Shown here in pieces: positions 24,123-32,373 of a DNA stretch of 39,549 nucleotides (position 1 is its first letter; every line of letters begins with the position of its first letter). The DNA is from an uncultured Clostridia bacterium (GTDB lineage Bacteria > Bacillota > Clostridia > TANB77 > CAG-465). Position numbers and translations under genes: made by a program. Where the stretch lies: the NCBI GenBank assembly GCA_944388545.1, contig CALXJE010000020.1:1-39549 (forward strand), in the 5' to 3' direction. The notes beneath the pieces are model-generated. The model was not told the DNA's origin, searched no databases, and saw nothing but the letters and a program-made list of their open reading frames with translations.

Positions 24123-24920
24123 TCATTTTGTTATAGTTACATCTACAACTCCGTACCTTTTATCTACTACTTCATCCTCATTAAGAAGTATATGGAACTC
24201 ATTATTTTTAATGTAGAATTGCTCCAATCCTGTTATTGTATAATTATATTTACTTTCTGCTATCATATTATCTTCAATAACTGTATTCTTTACTTGATTA
24301 CTAATAAGGTCTAAATAATTTGCTCCTAAGATTTCAATAGCAGCATCTTCTTGACTAAGTAAAGTTCCTTTTGCTAAATCTATATTATACGCGTCTACTC
24401 TATCTGTAGTTGTTGACCCTGAAGCATTATCCACTATTCTTTCATGTATAGTTATAGAAACGATTCTATTTTCATTAATCTTATTTTCATACACTTTATA
24501 TGTAACTCTATATGTAAATCTATTTTCTGTAGATTCCATTTGATCAGATAAGCTTTTTGATCTTTCATCATAATGATTTTGTATAGTAGAATTAATTTCT
24601 TCTAAAGCTACATCATTTACTTTTATTTGCGGTATTGTCATATTAATACTAAAATTACCGTTTCTGCTATTGCTAGCTTTATCTTCTACTTTATATGTTA
24701 TTTCGTCAACATTTATAGTATTTTCTGCCATAGTTTCTTTAGCTTCTTCATAAACTTCTACATCCTTTAAAGGATCTTGTCCAAGAACAGTAGGCTCTGG
24801 CTCATTAATAATTGAATATGCAACTAAACCTGTTCCCAGTATTATAAATAGGAAAAAGGCATACACTCCCATATTACCTGTCTTTTTTTTCCTTATCTTG
24901 TTATAACTCATTGTTTCCAT
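24123..24920 (-). CDS. Membrane-anchored RsiV/PdaC-like (DUF4163/DUF3298-type) extracytoplasmic protein
   Basis: A 265-residue protein with a basic cytoplasmic stretch (KIRKKK), one membrane helix (about 19-38) and an external domain. The outer part has FSINMTIPQIKV, then a long strand pattern (FTYRVTYKVYENKINENRIVSITIHERIV). It ends in a block YNIDLAKGTLLSQEDA, which recalls the DUF3298 half of RsiV and PdaC proteins. RsiV is a lysozyme-sensing anti-sigma factor, but no sigma-factor gene is next to this one and the cytoplasmic part is too short to hold a sigma factor. An extracytoplasmic cell-wall-related role is therefore more likely. It is co-transcribed, with 14- and 26-base gaps. Confidence 0.7.
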   Translation of the reverse strand: METMSYNKIRKKKTGNMGVYAFFLFIILGTGLVAYSIINEPEPTVLGQDPLKDVEVYEEAKETMAENTINVDEITYKVEDKASNSRNGNFSINMTIPQIKVNDVALEEINSTIQNHYDERSKSLSDQMESTENRFTYRVTYKVYENKINENRIVSITIHERIVDNASGSTTTDRVDAYNIDLAKGTLLSQEDAAIEILGANYLDLISNQVKNTVIEDNMIAESKYNYTITGLEQFYIKNNEFHILLNEDEVVDKRYGVVDVTITK

Positions 24921-24934
24921 ACAAACTACATCTC

Positions 24935-25534
24935 CTAATTCTTATCATTTTTTCTATTAATTAAATCTTTTACATTTTCTGTAACATGATTTACTTTACT
25001 TTTAATTTCATCAATGTCTACTTTTTCTTTTATATTATCTATAAAAGATGGTATATTAACATTGTTTGTCTTATGATTTTCACTATCTTCATTAGTATCG
25101 TTTTTATTTTCCTCTGCAAAATATCCTCTTTCCAATGTTTCCTTATACTCTTTATCCTTTTTTAGTTTAGTAAATATATTAATAATAAAGTAAATAATAT
25201 TTATTATTGAAACTATAACAAACATTGCTCTTGGTATAAACATATATACTGTATCACAATCGTCTGCCCTAAGTGTACCATGAGGTCCAAGTCTTGAAAC
25301 TAAAACTGAAGATATAATTCCAAATACAACATATATACCTATAGTTATTAGATTTATTAATGTTATATAATCTTTTGACTTAATTTTCCATAACTTCCTA
25401 AACATGTATACATTTGAAAACATTATTATAATAATTAGTATTACTAAAAAATTTGTAAATGGCAAAAGAAAATATTCTTCTAATTTTTCAGGAATAGTAT
25501 GAACTGTGCTAGCTGCTAAATATTCAGGATTCAT
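24935..25534 (-). CDS. Unrecognised four-helix membrane protein
   Basis: A 199-residue protein I cannot place in a family. Four hydrophobic helices (about 27-46, 57-82, 101-122 region) precede a hydrophilic, Lys/Glu/Asn-rich C-terminal tail of about 70 residues. A loop RLGPHGTLRADDCD between helices is the only distinctive motif. The tail (KEKVDIDEIKSKVNHVTENVKDLINRK) is predicted helical and could form a coiled coil in the cytoplasm. AGGAGG precedes the ATG, and the gene starts 11 bases after pta. Confidence 0.7.
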   Translation of the reverse strand: MNPEYLAASTVHTIPEKLEEYFLLPFTNFLVILIIIIMFSNVYMFRKLWKIKSKDYITLINLITIGIYVVFGIISSVLVSRLGPHGTLRADDCDTVYMFIPRAMFVIVSIINIIYFIINIFTKLKKDKEYKETLERGYFAEENKNDTNEDSENHKTNNVNIPSFIDNIKEKVDIDEIKSKVNHVTENVKDLINRKNDKN

Positions 25535-25545
25535 ATTGAGTCCTC

Positions 25546-26547
25546 CTACGAATCATTTGCTGAAGCTTGAAGAGCAGTTATTGCAATTACTCCAACTATG
25601 TCTTCTGAAATACATCCTCTAGATAAGTCATTTATCGGCTTTGCTAATCCTTGTGTTATAGGTCCATATGCATTTGCTTTTCCAAATCTTTGAACTAGTT
25701 TATAGCCAATATTTCCTGAATTTAAATCAGGGAATATAAATACATTTGCCTGACCTGCTACAGTACTTTTTGGAGCTTTTAATTTTGCAACTTTTTTATC
25801 CACCGCAGCATCAACTTGAAGTTCTCCATCTATCATAATATCTGGTCTTCTTTGCCTAACTATATTAAGTGAGTTTCTTACGCTATCTATACTATCTGAT
25901 TTTGCACTTCCCATTGTTGAATAAGAAAGCATTGCTATCTTAGCTTCTTCATCTAAAAGAAGTTTACAACTTTCACTTGATTGTATCGCTATTTCAGCTC
26001 TTTGTTCATCAGTTGGAAATTCAACAAGTCCACTATCTGCAAAAATATATGCATTTTTATAATCTGAATTTAAAAGTTCCATTATAAAGAAAGCTGATAC
26101 ACACTTAGCATCTTTTTTAGTTTTAACTATTTGAAGAGCAGGTCTTAAAGTATCAGCTGTAGAATGACTAGCTCCACAAACTAGTCCGTCTGCTTTTCCT
26201 TCTTTAACCATCATAACTCCAAAATATATATAGTCTTTTATTAACTCTCTTGCTTTTTCTTCTGTCATTCCCTTTTCTTTTCTTAATTCATAAAGTCTAT
26301 TTTCAAATGACTTAGTATATTCTGAATTTTCAGGATTTACTATTTCTATGCCATTTAAATCTATATTTTCTTTAATGCAGATATCATTTATCTTGTCCTT
26401 ATCTCCTATAATAATAATATTAGCTATTTTTTCAGAAGTTGCCATACTTGCTGCTCTAAGCACTCTTATATCTTCACTTTCTGGAAGTACAATTCTCTTT
26501 ATGTTTTTTTTTGCTCTTTCTTTAATCTTAGAAATTATAGTTTCCAA
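25546..26547 (-). CDS. pta: Phosphate acetyltransferase
   Basis: Interconverts acetyl-CoA and acetyl phosphate, the first step of acetate formation with ATP gain via acetate kinase. The 333-residue protein is the short Pta form with a single PTA_PTB domain. Visible blocks are RIVLPESEDIRVLRAA at the start, GLVCGASHSTADTLRPALQI, SAFFIMEL, IFADSGLVEFPTDEQ, MLSYSTMGSAKSD, and KLKAPKSTVAGQANVFIFPDLNSGN at the C-terminus. The start codon is TTG at 26547 with AGGAGG upstream. ackA is not beside it. It lies between plsY and a membrane protein gene in a nine-gene unit. Confidence 0.96.
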   Translation of the reverse strand: METIISKIKERAKKNIKRIVLPESEDIRVLRAASMATSEKIANIIIIGDKDKINDICIKENIDLNGIEIVNPENSEYTKSFENRLYELRKEKGMTEEKARELIKDYIYFGVMMVKEGKADGLVCGASHSTADTLRPALQIVKTKKDAKCVSAFFIMELLNSDYKNAYIFADSGLVEFPTDEQRAEIAIQSSESCKLLLDEEAKIAMLSYSTMGSAKSDSIDSVRNSLNIVRQRRPDIMIDGELQVDAAVDKKVAKLKAPKSTVAGQANVFIFPDLNSGNIGYKLVQRFGKANAYGPITQGLAKPINDLSRGCISEDIVGVIAITALQASANDS

Positions 26548-26566
26548 TTATATTTCCTCCTATTAA

Positions 26567-27160
26567 TTAAAACAACCTATTTTCTTCTCTATTTATAATT
26601 CTTTTTATGTTAGATCTATGTTTGTATAAAATTACTGCTGATGCAATAATTACCGCTATAGTATATTCCGTTTCCATTATAACAATCATAATATCAAAAA
26701 GTACAATTGCAGATACACTACCAAGTGACACTGTTCTACTTATAACTATAATTATTAAAGCAACTATTAAGCAAACTGCAACTGGCTTTGGAGCTATAAA
26801 TGAACATGAAATAAGCATTGCTACTACACCTTTGCCACCTTTAAACCCGTAATATACAGGGAAACAATGTCCTAATATAGCTCCAACTAAATAAAAAGAT
26901 TTAGCAGAAGTTAACGCTTCTTTTCCAAATATCTTAACAAGAAGTAACATAACCCAATATGCTACCACAACTTTAAAAGCATCTAGTAGAAATACTAAAA
27001 CTCCCCAGCCTTTTCCCATAGTTCTAATAGCATTTGTAGTACCAGCATTTCCACTTCCAACTTTTCTAATGTCTGTTCCAATAATTCTTTTACTAAGTAT
27101 TATTGCTGGATTTATTGAACATATTAAATACGAAAATATGAATATAAATACATTTAACAT
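26567..27160 (-). CDS. plsY: Acyl-phosphate:glycerol-3-phosphate acyltransferase PlsY
   Basis: Transfers the acyl group from acyl-phosphate to glycerol-3-phosphate in the membrane, the first acylation of phospholipid synthesis. The 197-residue protein has five predicted helices and the three family motifs: SGNAGTTNAIRTMG near 37-50, GHCFPVYYGFKGGKGVV near 96-112, and a later basic-loop region KHRSNIKRI. GGAGG lies before the ATG. It starts 17 bases after der, a pairing common in clostridia. Confidence 0.96.
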   Translation of the reverse strand: MLNVFIFIFSYLICSINPAIILSKRIIGTDIRKVGSGNAGTTNAIRTMGKGWGVLVFLLDAFKVVVAYWVMLLLVKIFGKEALTSAKSFYLVGAILGHCFPVYYGFKGGKGVVAMLISCSFIAPKPVAVCLIVALIIIVISRTVSLGSVSAIVLFDIMIVIMETEYTIAVIIASAVILYKHRSNIKRIINREENRLF

Positions 27161-27177
27161 TATTATTCCTCCAAATA

Positions 27178-28506
27178 TTAAATATCTTTTTCTTTTTTCC
27201 CTCTAGCCAAAAAGACTATTGGAGTTCCTTCTAAATCAAAGTTCTTTCTAATATGATTTTCTAAATACCTCATATATGAAAAATGCATTAATTCTTTATC
27301 ATTTACAAAAGCAACAAATGTTGGTGGTTTATTTTTTACTTGAGTTACATAATATACTTTTAATCTTTTACCCTTTTCAACATTTGGCGGAGTAACCGCT
27401 AATGCCTCGATTATAACATCATTTAAAACTCCTGTAGATATTCTGAAAGTACTTGCTTTATATACCTTATTTATTAATTCAAACAACTTTTCAACTCTTT
27501 GACCTGTCTTTGTAGATATAAATATAATCGGTGCATAAGACATAAACTTAAACTTTTCTCTTACTCTCTTTTTATATGAATCTACTGTTGTCTCTCCTTT
27601 ATTTATAAGGTCCCATTTATTTATAGCTATTATCATAGCTTTTCCTTTTTCATGTGCGTATCCTGCTATTTTCTCATCCTGCTCTGTAACTCCTTCAAGA
27701 GAGTCTATCATTATAACGCAGACATCTGACCTATCTATAGCTGCTTGTGCTTTTATTACACTATACTTTTCTATTCTATCATATACTTTACTTTTCTTTC
27801 TTATTCCTGCTGTATCAATAAAAGTATATTTTCCATATTTATTTTCAAAATTTGTATCAATAGCATCTCTTGTAGTTCCTGCTATATCACTTACAATGGT
27901 TCTTTCTTCTCCCAATATATAATTAACTAATGAGGATTTTCCTACATTTGGTTTACCGATTATAGCAACATTAATTCTTTCCTCATCTTCAACATCTTCC
28001 TCAAAATTTGGAAAGTGATTACAAATCTCATCCAGCACTTCACCTATTCCTAGTTTTGCTTTTGCTGAAATTGGCATTGGATCTCCTAAACCTAAATTAT
28101 AGAATTCATATATATCAGCCGGTGGAGTTCCAACATTATCACATTTGTTACACACAAGTATGACTGGCTTTTTAGTTCTTCTTAAAATAGTTGCAACTTC
28201 TTCATCTTGAACTGTAATTCCAGCTTTTACATCAGTAATAAATACAATTACATCTGCCATATCCATTGCAAGTTCTGCTTGCCTTCTCATCTGTTTTAAT
28301 ATTATATCTTCTGATTCTGGTTCTATTCCACCTGTATCAATAACCTGAAATGTTCTGCCACACCACTCTGCATCTGCATATATTCTATCACGAGTTACTC
28401 CAGGTCTATCTTCAATTATTGCTAATTTTTCACCTACTAATACATTAAAAAGAGTAGATTTCCCAACGTTTGGTCTTCCTATTATAGCTACTACTGGTTT
28501 TATCAT
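27178..28506 (-). CDS. der: Ribosome-assembly GTPase Der (EngA)
   Basis: Essential double-GTPase for 50S subunit maturation. The 442 residues hold G-domain 1 (GRPNVGKST at 11-19, VTRDRIYADAEW, DTGGIE, NKCD) and G-domain 2 (GKPNVGKSS, TTRDAID, DTAGIRKK, NKWD). A C-terminal KH-like domain begins about 350 and contains PPTFVAFVNDKELMHFSYMRYL. Length and domain order match the family. GGAGG lies before the ATG, and the upstream promoter is consensus. First gene of a long unit running to 21778. Confidence 0.98.
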   Translation of the reverse strand: MIKPVVAIIGRPNVGKSTLFNVLVGEKLAIIEDRPGVTRDRIYADAEWCGRTFQVIDTGGIEPESEDIILKQMRRQAELAMDMADVIVFITDVKAGITVQDEEVATILRRTKKPVILVCNKCDNVGTPPADIYEFYNLGLGDPMPISAKAKLGIGEVLDEICNHFPNFEEDVEDEERINVAIIGKPNVGKSSLVNYILGEERTIVSDIAGTTRDAIDTNFENKYGKYTFIDTAGIRKKSKVYDRIEKYSVIKAQAAIDRSDVCVIMIDSLEGVTEQDEKIAGYAHEKGKAMIIAINKWDLINKGETTVDSYKKRVREKFKFMSYAPIIFISTKTGQRVEKLFELINKVYKASTFRISTGVLNDVIIEALAVTPPNVEKGKRLKVYYVTQVKNKPPTFVAFVNDKELMHFSYMRYLENHIRKNFDLEGTPIVFLARGKKEKDI

Positions 28507-28531
28507 TTCAGGCCTCCTTTTTTACTTATAT

Positions 28532-28560
28532 ATTTTACTTTATTTTACACTTTCAGTCAA
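28532..28560 (-). promoter_or_regulatory. Promoter of the der unit
   Basis: Minus-strand TTGACT (28555-28560), 17 bases, TAAAAT (28532-28537). It reads leftward into der from the 267-base divergent region. I found no convincing rightward promoter for the plus-strand pair in the same region; a TATACT at 28741-28746 lacks a good -35. Confidence 0.82.
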
Positions 28561-28773
28561 TAAAATGTAAAGAAAAACTAAAAATATGCAAAAATTTTGG
28601 TTATGAATTAAAACTATAATCAATAAAATATCAAAAAGTTAATCAAAAGACTTTTTGCTTAACCTTTTTATATATTGTGTCATTTTTTGTCAAAAAAGCG
28701 CATATTTTAGCAAAAAATAATTACTATTAGTATCTTTTGATATACTTTATGTGTAAATTGGAGGTGTCATATT

Positions 28774-29259
28774 ATGAAAAAAGTTTCAATTGTATTATTA
28801 ACTATTTTAATATTAATACTGATTATACTATCTTTCTTCCTTTATTTTTCTCAAAAAGAACTAAAAGAGTTAGAGACTACTTATTCAAATCTAATGAATA
28901 ATCCATCAAACAGGGATTTAAAAGAAAAATATGAGATTAAATTAGATATTAAAAATGATAATATAAAAAGAATTGGTGTCTCTCACTCTAAGCACTATGA
29001 AATTACTGATACTAAAAATATGCAGGATATTATTTCTTTAATAAACAACCTAAGTTTTAAAAGATGTGCTGAAAACAAGTATGAAAAACTGCTTCCTGGT
29101 TTTATATACAATATTGTTGTATATACCACCTATGATGATGAATTATTAAATATCAAAATACTTTCAGAAAATCGTATAAAAATAAAAAATATCGAATATG
29201 AAGCTATAAATGGAAAAATTAATATAGATAAAATAACTCAATTAATAAACAGTTTATAG
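28774..29259 (+). CDS. Membrane-anchored protein of unknown function, tandem copy 1
   Basis: A 161-residue protein with an N-terminal membrane anchor (about 5-27, after MKKV), no lipobox, and an external domain. The shared core with the next gene is RIGVSHSKHYEITDT, then SLINNLSFKR, an alternating-strand block YNIVVYTTYDDELLNIKILSE, and a C-terminal helix. I do not recognise the family. The layout suggests a small alpha/beta domain displayed outside the membrane. GGAGGTG precedes the ATG. This and its paralogue are the only plus-strand genes here, and they sit between der and a secreted peptidase. Confidence 0.8.
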   Translation: MKKVSIVLLTILILILIILSFFLYFSQKELKELETTYSNLMNNPSNRDLKEKYEIKLDIKNDNIKRIGVSHSKHYEITDTKNMQDIISLINNLSFKRCAENKYEKLLPGFIYNIVVYTTYDDELLNIKILSENRIKIKNIEYEAINGKINIDKITQLINSL

Positions 29260-29270
29260 GAGGTTCTATT

Positions 29271-29747
29271 ATGAAAAAAAGCATAAAAATTATTTCACTT
29301 ATTTTATTTTTAACAATTATATTATTACTTGTTTTTTTATTGTTAACACACAATAAAATTGAAAAGCTACAAAATTTAAATTGGTATTTATCTAAGAATA
29401 TAGAAAATAATATCCCAAAAGAAGAGATTACAATTAGCTTAGATAGAACAACTGATGGAATCCCAAGAATTGGAGTATATTCCTCTATGCACTATGAAAT
29501 AACTAATACTAATGATATTGACTCTTTACTTTCTTTAATAAATAATCTTACTTTAAAAAGAACTAATAAAAGTAATTCAGATAATAATTATCTTTATAAC
29601 ATTACAGTATATAGTATTTTTAATAGAGAATTACTAAATATTAAAATATTATCTGAAGCAAAAGTTGTTATACAAAATTATGAATATGAAATAGTAAATA
29701 ATAATATCGATATAGAAAAAATTAAAGAATTAATCCCAATTGTGTAA
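29271..29747 (+). CDS. Membrane-anchored protein of unknown function, tandem copy 2
   Basis: A 158-residue paralogue of the previous gene, 11 bases downstream, with AGGAGG before its ATG. It has the same N-terminal anchor (about 4-26), the same RIGVYSSMHYEIT core, LLSLINNLTLKR, and YNITVYSIFNRELLNIKILSEA. The variable parts are the linker after the anchor and the loop around 95-105. The close but imperfect match implies a local duplication followed by divergence. A 13-bp perfect hairpin overlaps its last codons and stop. Confidence 0.8.
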   Translation: MKKSIKIISLILFLTIILLLVFLLLTHNKIEKLQNLNWYLSKNIENNIPKEEITISLDRTTDGIPRIGVYSSMHYEITNTNDIDSLLSLINNLTLKRTNKSNSDNNYLYNITVYSIFNRELLNIKILSEAKVVIQNYEYEIVNNNIDIEKIKELIPIV

Positions 29748-29764
29748 TTTTCACAATTGGGATT
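29732..29764. terminator. Bidirectional hairpin between convergent genes
   Basis: Perfect 13-bp arms (29732-29744, 29752-29764) with a seven-base loop, overlapping the last codons and stop of the plus-strand gene. It lies 43 bases beyond the peptidase stop. On minus it is followed by AATTCTTTAATTTTTT; the plus-side tract is weaker. Confidence 0.75.
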
Positions 29765-29806
29765 ATATATTAGTTATTAATATGTATGCTTAAACATTAC
29801 AGTATT

Positions 29807-30541
29807 TTAATTTATAACAAAAGAATAGGCTCCGCTAAGCAGTGACCAATCAACCCAAAGATAAGCACCTACTGCATCTTGTACTCCAATTTGGGTATAT
29901 ACTTTGTTAACACCATTTTCAGTGCCATATCCTAAAATAGTATATGCATGCTCTCCATCTCCTGCTATAACAGGAGAATTATAACCAATATATGTTTTTA
30001 GATTATTCCAATTTGAACCAATATAATATGATGTTACAGTGTATCCTTTACGGTTGGCATATTTTTTCATTCCACTTATACCCTTACTAAGTGCAATATT
30101 AGCATAATTCCAACCACAGTCTGAGCAAATTTGTGAAAACTCAGATTGGCTCATACTTGAACCTGAAATCAGTTTTGAGTATCCCCTATAATCAAAATAT
30201 GACAATACATTTGCTACAGCTATAGGCACACATGTTCTACTAGGTGATTGAGCTCTACCTTCTGAAAAATTAACATCAATATATGTTTTAAAGCTATTAT
30301 AACCTGATATAAATTTAGTTCCAGTAACTGTTGCAGAACTAATAGGTTGATTTATTCCTCCTTCATAAATACTTAACTGTACAGCATAAGGTAACCGGTC
30401 AAATGCATCTTCAGATATAATTTCTGTTATATCTTTTGATAACTCTTTATAACTAATTACCTTTTTTTCTTCTGCATTAACACAAACAGTCATGCAAATT
30501 GACATACAAATTACAAGAACCAACACTATTATCTTTTTCAA
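29807..30541 (-). CDS. Secreted C39-like papain-fold cysteine peptidase
   Basis: A 244-residue exported protein. The signal peptide (1-23) has a basic start, a hydrophobic core and a likely cut after VNA. The mature part has about 75 residues of propeptide-like sequence. Then come the catalytic Cys104 in SRTCVPIAVANVLSYF and His198 in GDGEHAYTILGYG, the layout of the C39_2 peptidase-like family. There is no ABC transporter, so it is not a bacteriocin-leader peptidase. It probably cleaves peptides outside the cell. The start is TTG at 30541 with GGAGG upstream. Two membrane-anchored paralogues converge on it and a pilin-like gene lies upstream, but linkage to either is not shown. Confidence 0.85.
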   Translation of the reverse strand: MKKIIVLVLVICMSICMTVCVNAEEKKVISYKELSKDITEIISEDAFDRLPYAVQLSIYEGGINQPISSATVTGTKFISGYNSFKTYIDVNFSEGRAQSPSRTCVPIAVANVLSYFDYRGYSKLISGSSMSQSEFSQICSDCGWNYANIALSKGISGMKKYANRKGYTVTSYYIGSNWNNLKTYIGYNSPVIAGDGEHAYTILGYGTENGVNKVYTQIGVQDAVGAYLWVDWSLLSGAYSFVIN

Positions 30542-30600
30542 AATATTACCTCCTAATTATAACTTTTAGATGATTATTAAATCATACTATATTAATAACT

Positions 30601-30623
30601 AACTATATTATTATAATATAGTT
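30601..30623. repeat. Near-perfect palindrome upstream of the peptidase
   Basis: Eleven-base perfect arms around one central base (AACTATATTAT, T, ATAATATAGTT), about 60 bases upstream of the TTG start. It contains TATAAT on minus. Candidate operator or promoter-overlapping site, though AT-rich palindromes arise easily by chance here. The rest of the 321-base gap 30542-30862 holds only this and the hairpin at 30824. Confidence 0.5.
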
Positions 30624-30823
30624 TTATTTTTTTGTATTTTTTTCGACATTTTAAAATATTTTACTACAAAAGTTGCCAAAATAAGTTTTTAATTTATCTC
30701 TATAATCAATTTTTTACATTTTCATTATATTTATTTTTTAGTATCAATATTTAACCATAACTTAATAAAGCGTATATCTAATAATAGTTTATACATATGT
30801 GCTATTTTCTACGTAATAATTTA

Positions 30824-30839
30824 GGACACATACGTGTCC
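30824..30839. repeat. Hairpin just past the variable 3' end
   Basis: GGACAC, four-base loop ATAC, GTGTCC: a perfect 6-bp stem (7 with a G-U on minus), 24 bases beyond the stop of the pilin/FGE gene. There is no U-run, so it is a poor terminator. A GC-rich, four-base-loop hairpin shortly after the variable region is a known target-recognition feature in diversity-generating retroelements. Using it as support here is inference. Confidence 0.65.
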
Positions 30840-30862
30840 CTTTATTCTATTATAATACAATT

Positions 30863-32110
30863 CTACACTATATAAAGTGCTGGACGAAAGCTGTAGTAAA
30901 CGCTACAATGCGTTGGGCTATAAATATAACGACCAGATGCCGGATAATTATTGATAGTATTACCGAAGCTACCTCCACGATTAATGCGCCCCTCGCTCGA
31001 GTAAGCCTCCATTGTCTTTTCACTTACATTTCCTGCTAGATCATATATATTCTTTGCTTTCCAGTTTTCATGTGCTCCTGTTTTTGCAGGACTGTTTGGA
31101 CTTACTGATGCTCTGTCCACATTACTATAATAGTTTCCCCACGCTATACTGTCGTTTACATTGTGATCTCTATCTTCTATGAATCTTAATACTGCATCCC
31201 ACTGCACTCCATATATTAATGTTGATTTTACTGAGGTGCTTGTTTTATATAAATTTCTTGATAATTCTACTGCTCCTTTTCCTTGATTTAAACTATTAGT
31301 GTCTGTTACATCCCCTACTACTGATGTCATGCTTGGTCCCCAACCTACATAGTTATATACATATGCATCTTTTCTTACTACCATGTTTGTTGTTCCATTT
31401 GCTACGTCTGTCCTCTCAGTTTCACTTCCCGCTTCATATCTTCCTATATAAAAACCTCCATACTTTTCTACACTTTCTTTCATTGCTTTATATTCCGCAT
31501 ATTCTCCTGTTAAATCGTTTGCTTCTGTTATTGTTGTATCATATGAATATGGCTCTGTTGCCTTTCCTGATGATACATATGTTTGTTTTGTACCTTTTAA
31601 ATATCCATCTTCTCTTATAAACTCTGATATATCTACTGGCACCCATACAAATTGATTCCTTGTTGTTTTTGCATCTGCATCTTCTGATACTTTCTCCATT
31701 CCTTCATATATTACTAGACCTCCAACTACTGTGTTTTCACCTTCTATATCTGATGCTACAAATCCTTCTGGTATTACCGGTTTTGTATATACCTTTATAC
31801 TCCCATCATCTTTTATCTCTACTAATTCTAAATCATCAGCACTAAATCCTTGATCTTTTAATTTTTCTTTTACATATTCATCCGCACTTCTTGTTTCTCC
31901 ATTCATCTCCTTATCTATTACCCAGTCTCCATATGCTATATTTGCTGCCTCTTTTAGTGTTGCTCTATCGCTTTTGTCTGTTGATTCTTTTGCTCTTCCT
32001 ATTATAGAACTATTATTTAAAGCTAATATCACTGCTCCTGCTAATATTATCATTATTATTATTGTGATAACTAGCACTATTAATGATACACCATATTTAT
32101 TTTTTATCAT
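30863..32110 (-). CDS. Pilin-like leader fused to a formylglycine-generating-enzyme-fold domain, with a variable C-terminus
   Basis: A 415-residue surface protein. Residues 1-35 are a type IV prepilin-like segment: KNKYG followed by VSLIVLVITIIIMIILAGAVIL, cut after Gly. The usual Glu at mature position 5 is Val. A helical and linker region follows to about 140. From about 145 to the end is an FGE-sulfatase/C-type-lectin fold: FVWVPVDIS, YGGFYIGRYEAGS, YGVQWDAVLRFI, IYDLAGNV, RGGSF and the final FRPALYI. FGE catalytic cysteines are not apparent, so a binding role is likelier than an enzymatic one. Where the copy at 39 kb has the canonical NVWEWTMEA, this has NVSEKTMEA. GAGGAGG precedes the ATG. 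Confidence 0.88.
   Translation of the reverse strand: MIKNKYGVSLIVLVITIIIMIILAGAVILALNNSSIIGRAKESTDKSDRATLKEAANIAYGDWVIDKEMNGETRSADEYVKEKLKDQGFSADDLELVEIKDDGSIKVYTKPVIPEGFVASDIEGENTVVGGLVIYEGMEKVSEDADAKTTRNQFVWVPVDISEFIREDGYLKGTKQTYVSSGKATEPYSYDTTITEANDLTGEYAEYKAMKESVEKYGGFYIGRYEAGSETERTDVANGTTNMVVRKDAYVYNYVGWGPSMTSVVGDVTDTNSLNQGKGAVELSRNLYKTSTSVKSTLIYGVQWDAVLRFIEDRDHNVNDSIAWGNYYSNVDRASVSPNSPAKTGAHENWKAKNIYDLAGNVSEKTMEAYSSEGRINRGGSFGNTINNYPASGRYIYSPTHCSVYYSFRPALYIV
30866..31003 (-). other. Candidate hypervariable region of the pilin/FGE protein
   Basis: The last 46 codons. By hand alignment 25 of 46 residues differ from the copy at 39026-39163, against about 16 of 95 just upstream. Fixed positions are RGGS, YPAS, single R and P residues, FR and ALY. 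Changed codons mostly end in T or C, as expected from AAY template codons. The stretch is visibly richer in G+C (CGT, CGC, GGG, GAG, TCG) than the genes around it. Confidence 0.65.
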
Positions 32111-32199
32111 GTGTTTTCCTCCTCTTGTTTTTCGGTAGTTTATTTTTATTAAATCTCTTTCTTGTGTTTACTTTTTTTCTATATTTAACATATACAATT

Positions 32200-32228
32200 A
32201 TTATCTCATACATTAAATAATTTTACAA
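32200..32228 (-). promoter_or_regulatory. Probable promoter of the pilin/FGE gene
   Basis: Minus-strand TTGTAA (32223-32228), 17 bases, GATAAT (32200-32205), about 85 bases upstream of the ATG at 32110. Moderate match. Confidence 0.6.
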
Positions 32229-32284
32229 GAATTATTTATAATATAAACAAGTTTTAAAATCATTATATCGCAATATATGTTTGA

Positions 32285-32298
32285 GGTACATACGTATC
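32285..32298. repeat. Imperfect dyad resembling the hairpin at 30824
   Basis: GGTACATACGTATC shares the core ACATACGT and a following TTTTATT-like tract with the hairpin at 30824-30839. The pilin/FGE gene is therefore flanked on both sides by related short dyads. Short enough to be chance. Confidence 0.4.
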
Positions 32299-32348
32299 TT
32301 TTATTATCCTGATTAATAGTCTTATTTAGTTTTCTTCTATAAACATAA

Positions 32349-32373
32349 TAGATTAATAAAGCTTATTAATCTA
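32349..32373 (-). terminator. Hairpin after the O-antigen-ligase-like gene
   Basis: Perfect 11-bp AT-rich arms around AGC, abutting the stop at 32374. On minus it is followed by TTATGTTTATAG, a weak U tract. Probable end of the ppa-pheST unit. Confidence 0.6.

Noticed and set aside
28620-28770. Several A/T-run inverted repeats and a TATACT upstream of the plus-strand pair
   Set aside because: Arms made of A and T runs arise easily at this composition, and the TATACT has no acceptable -35, so I do not call a promoter or operator.
31324-31845. Leucine-rich plus-strand open frames opposite the pilin/FGE gene
   Set aside because: Low-complexity shadows of the coding strand, with no ribosome site. 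The minus-strand gene has clear homology to its paralogue.
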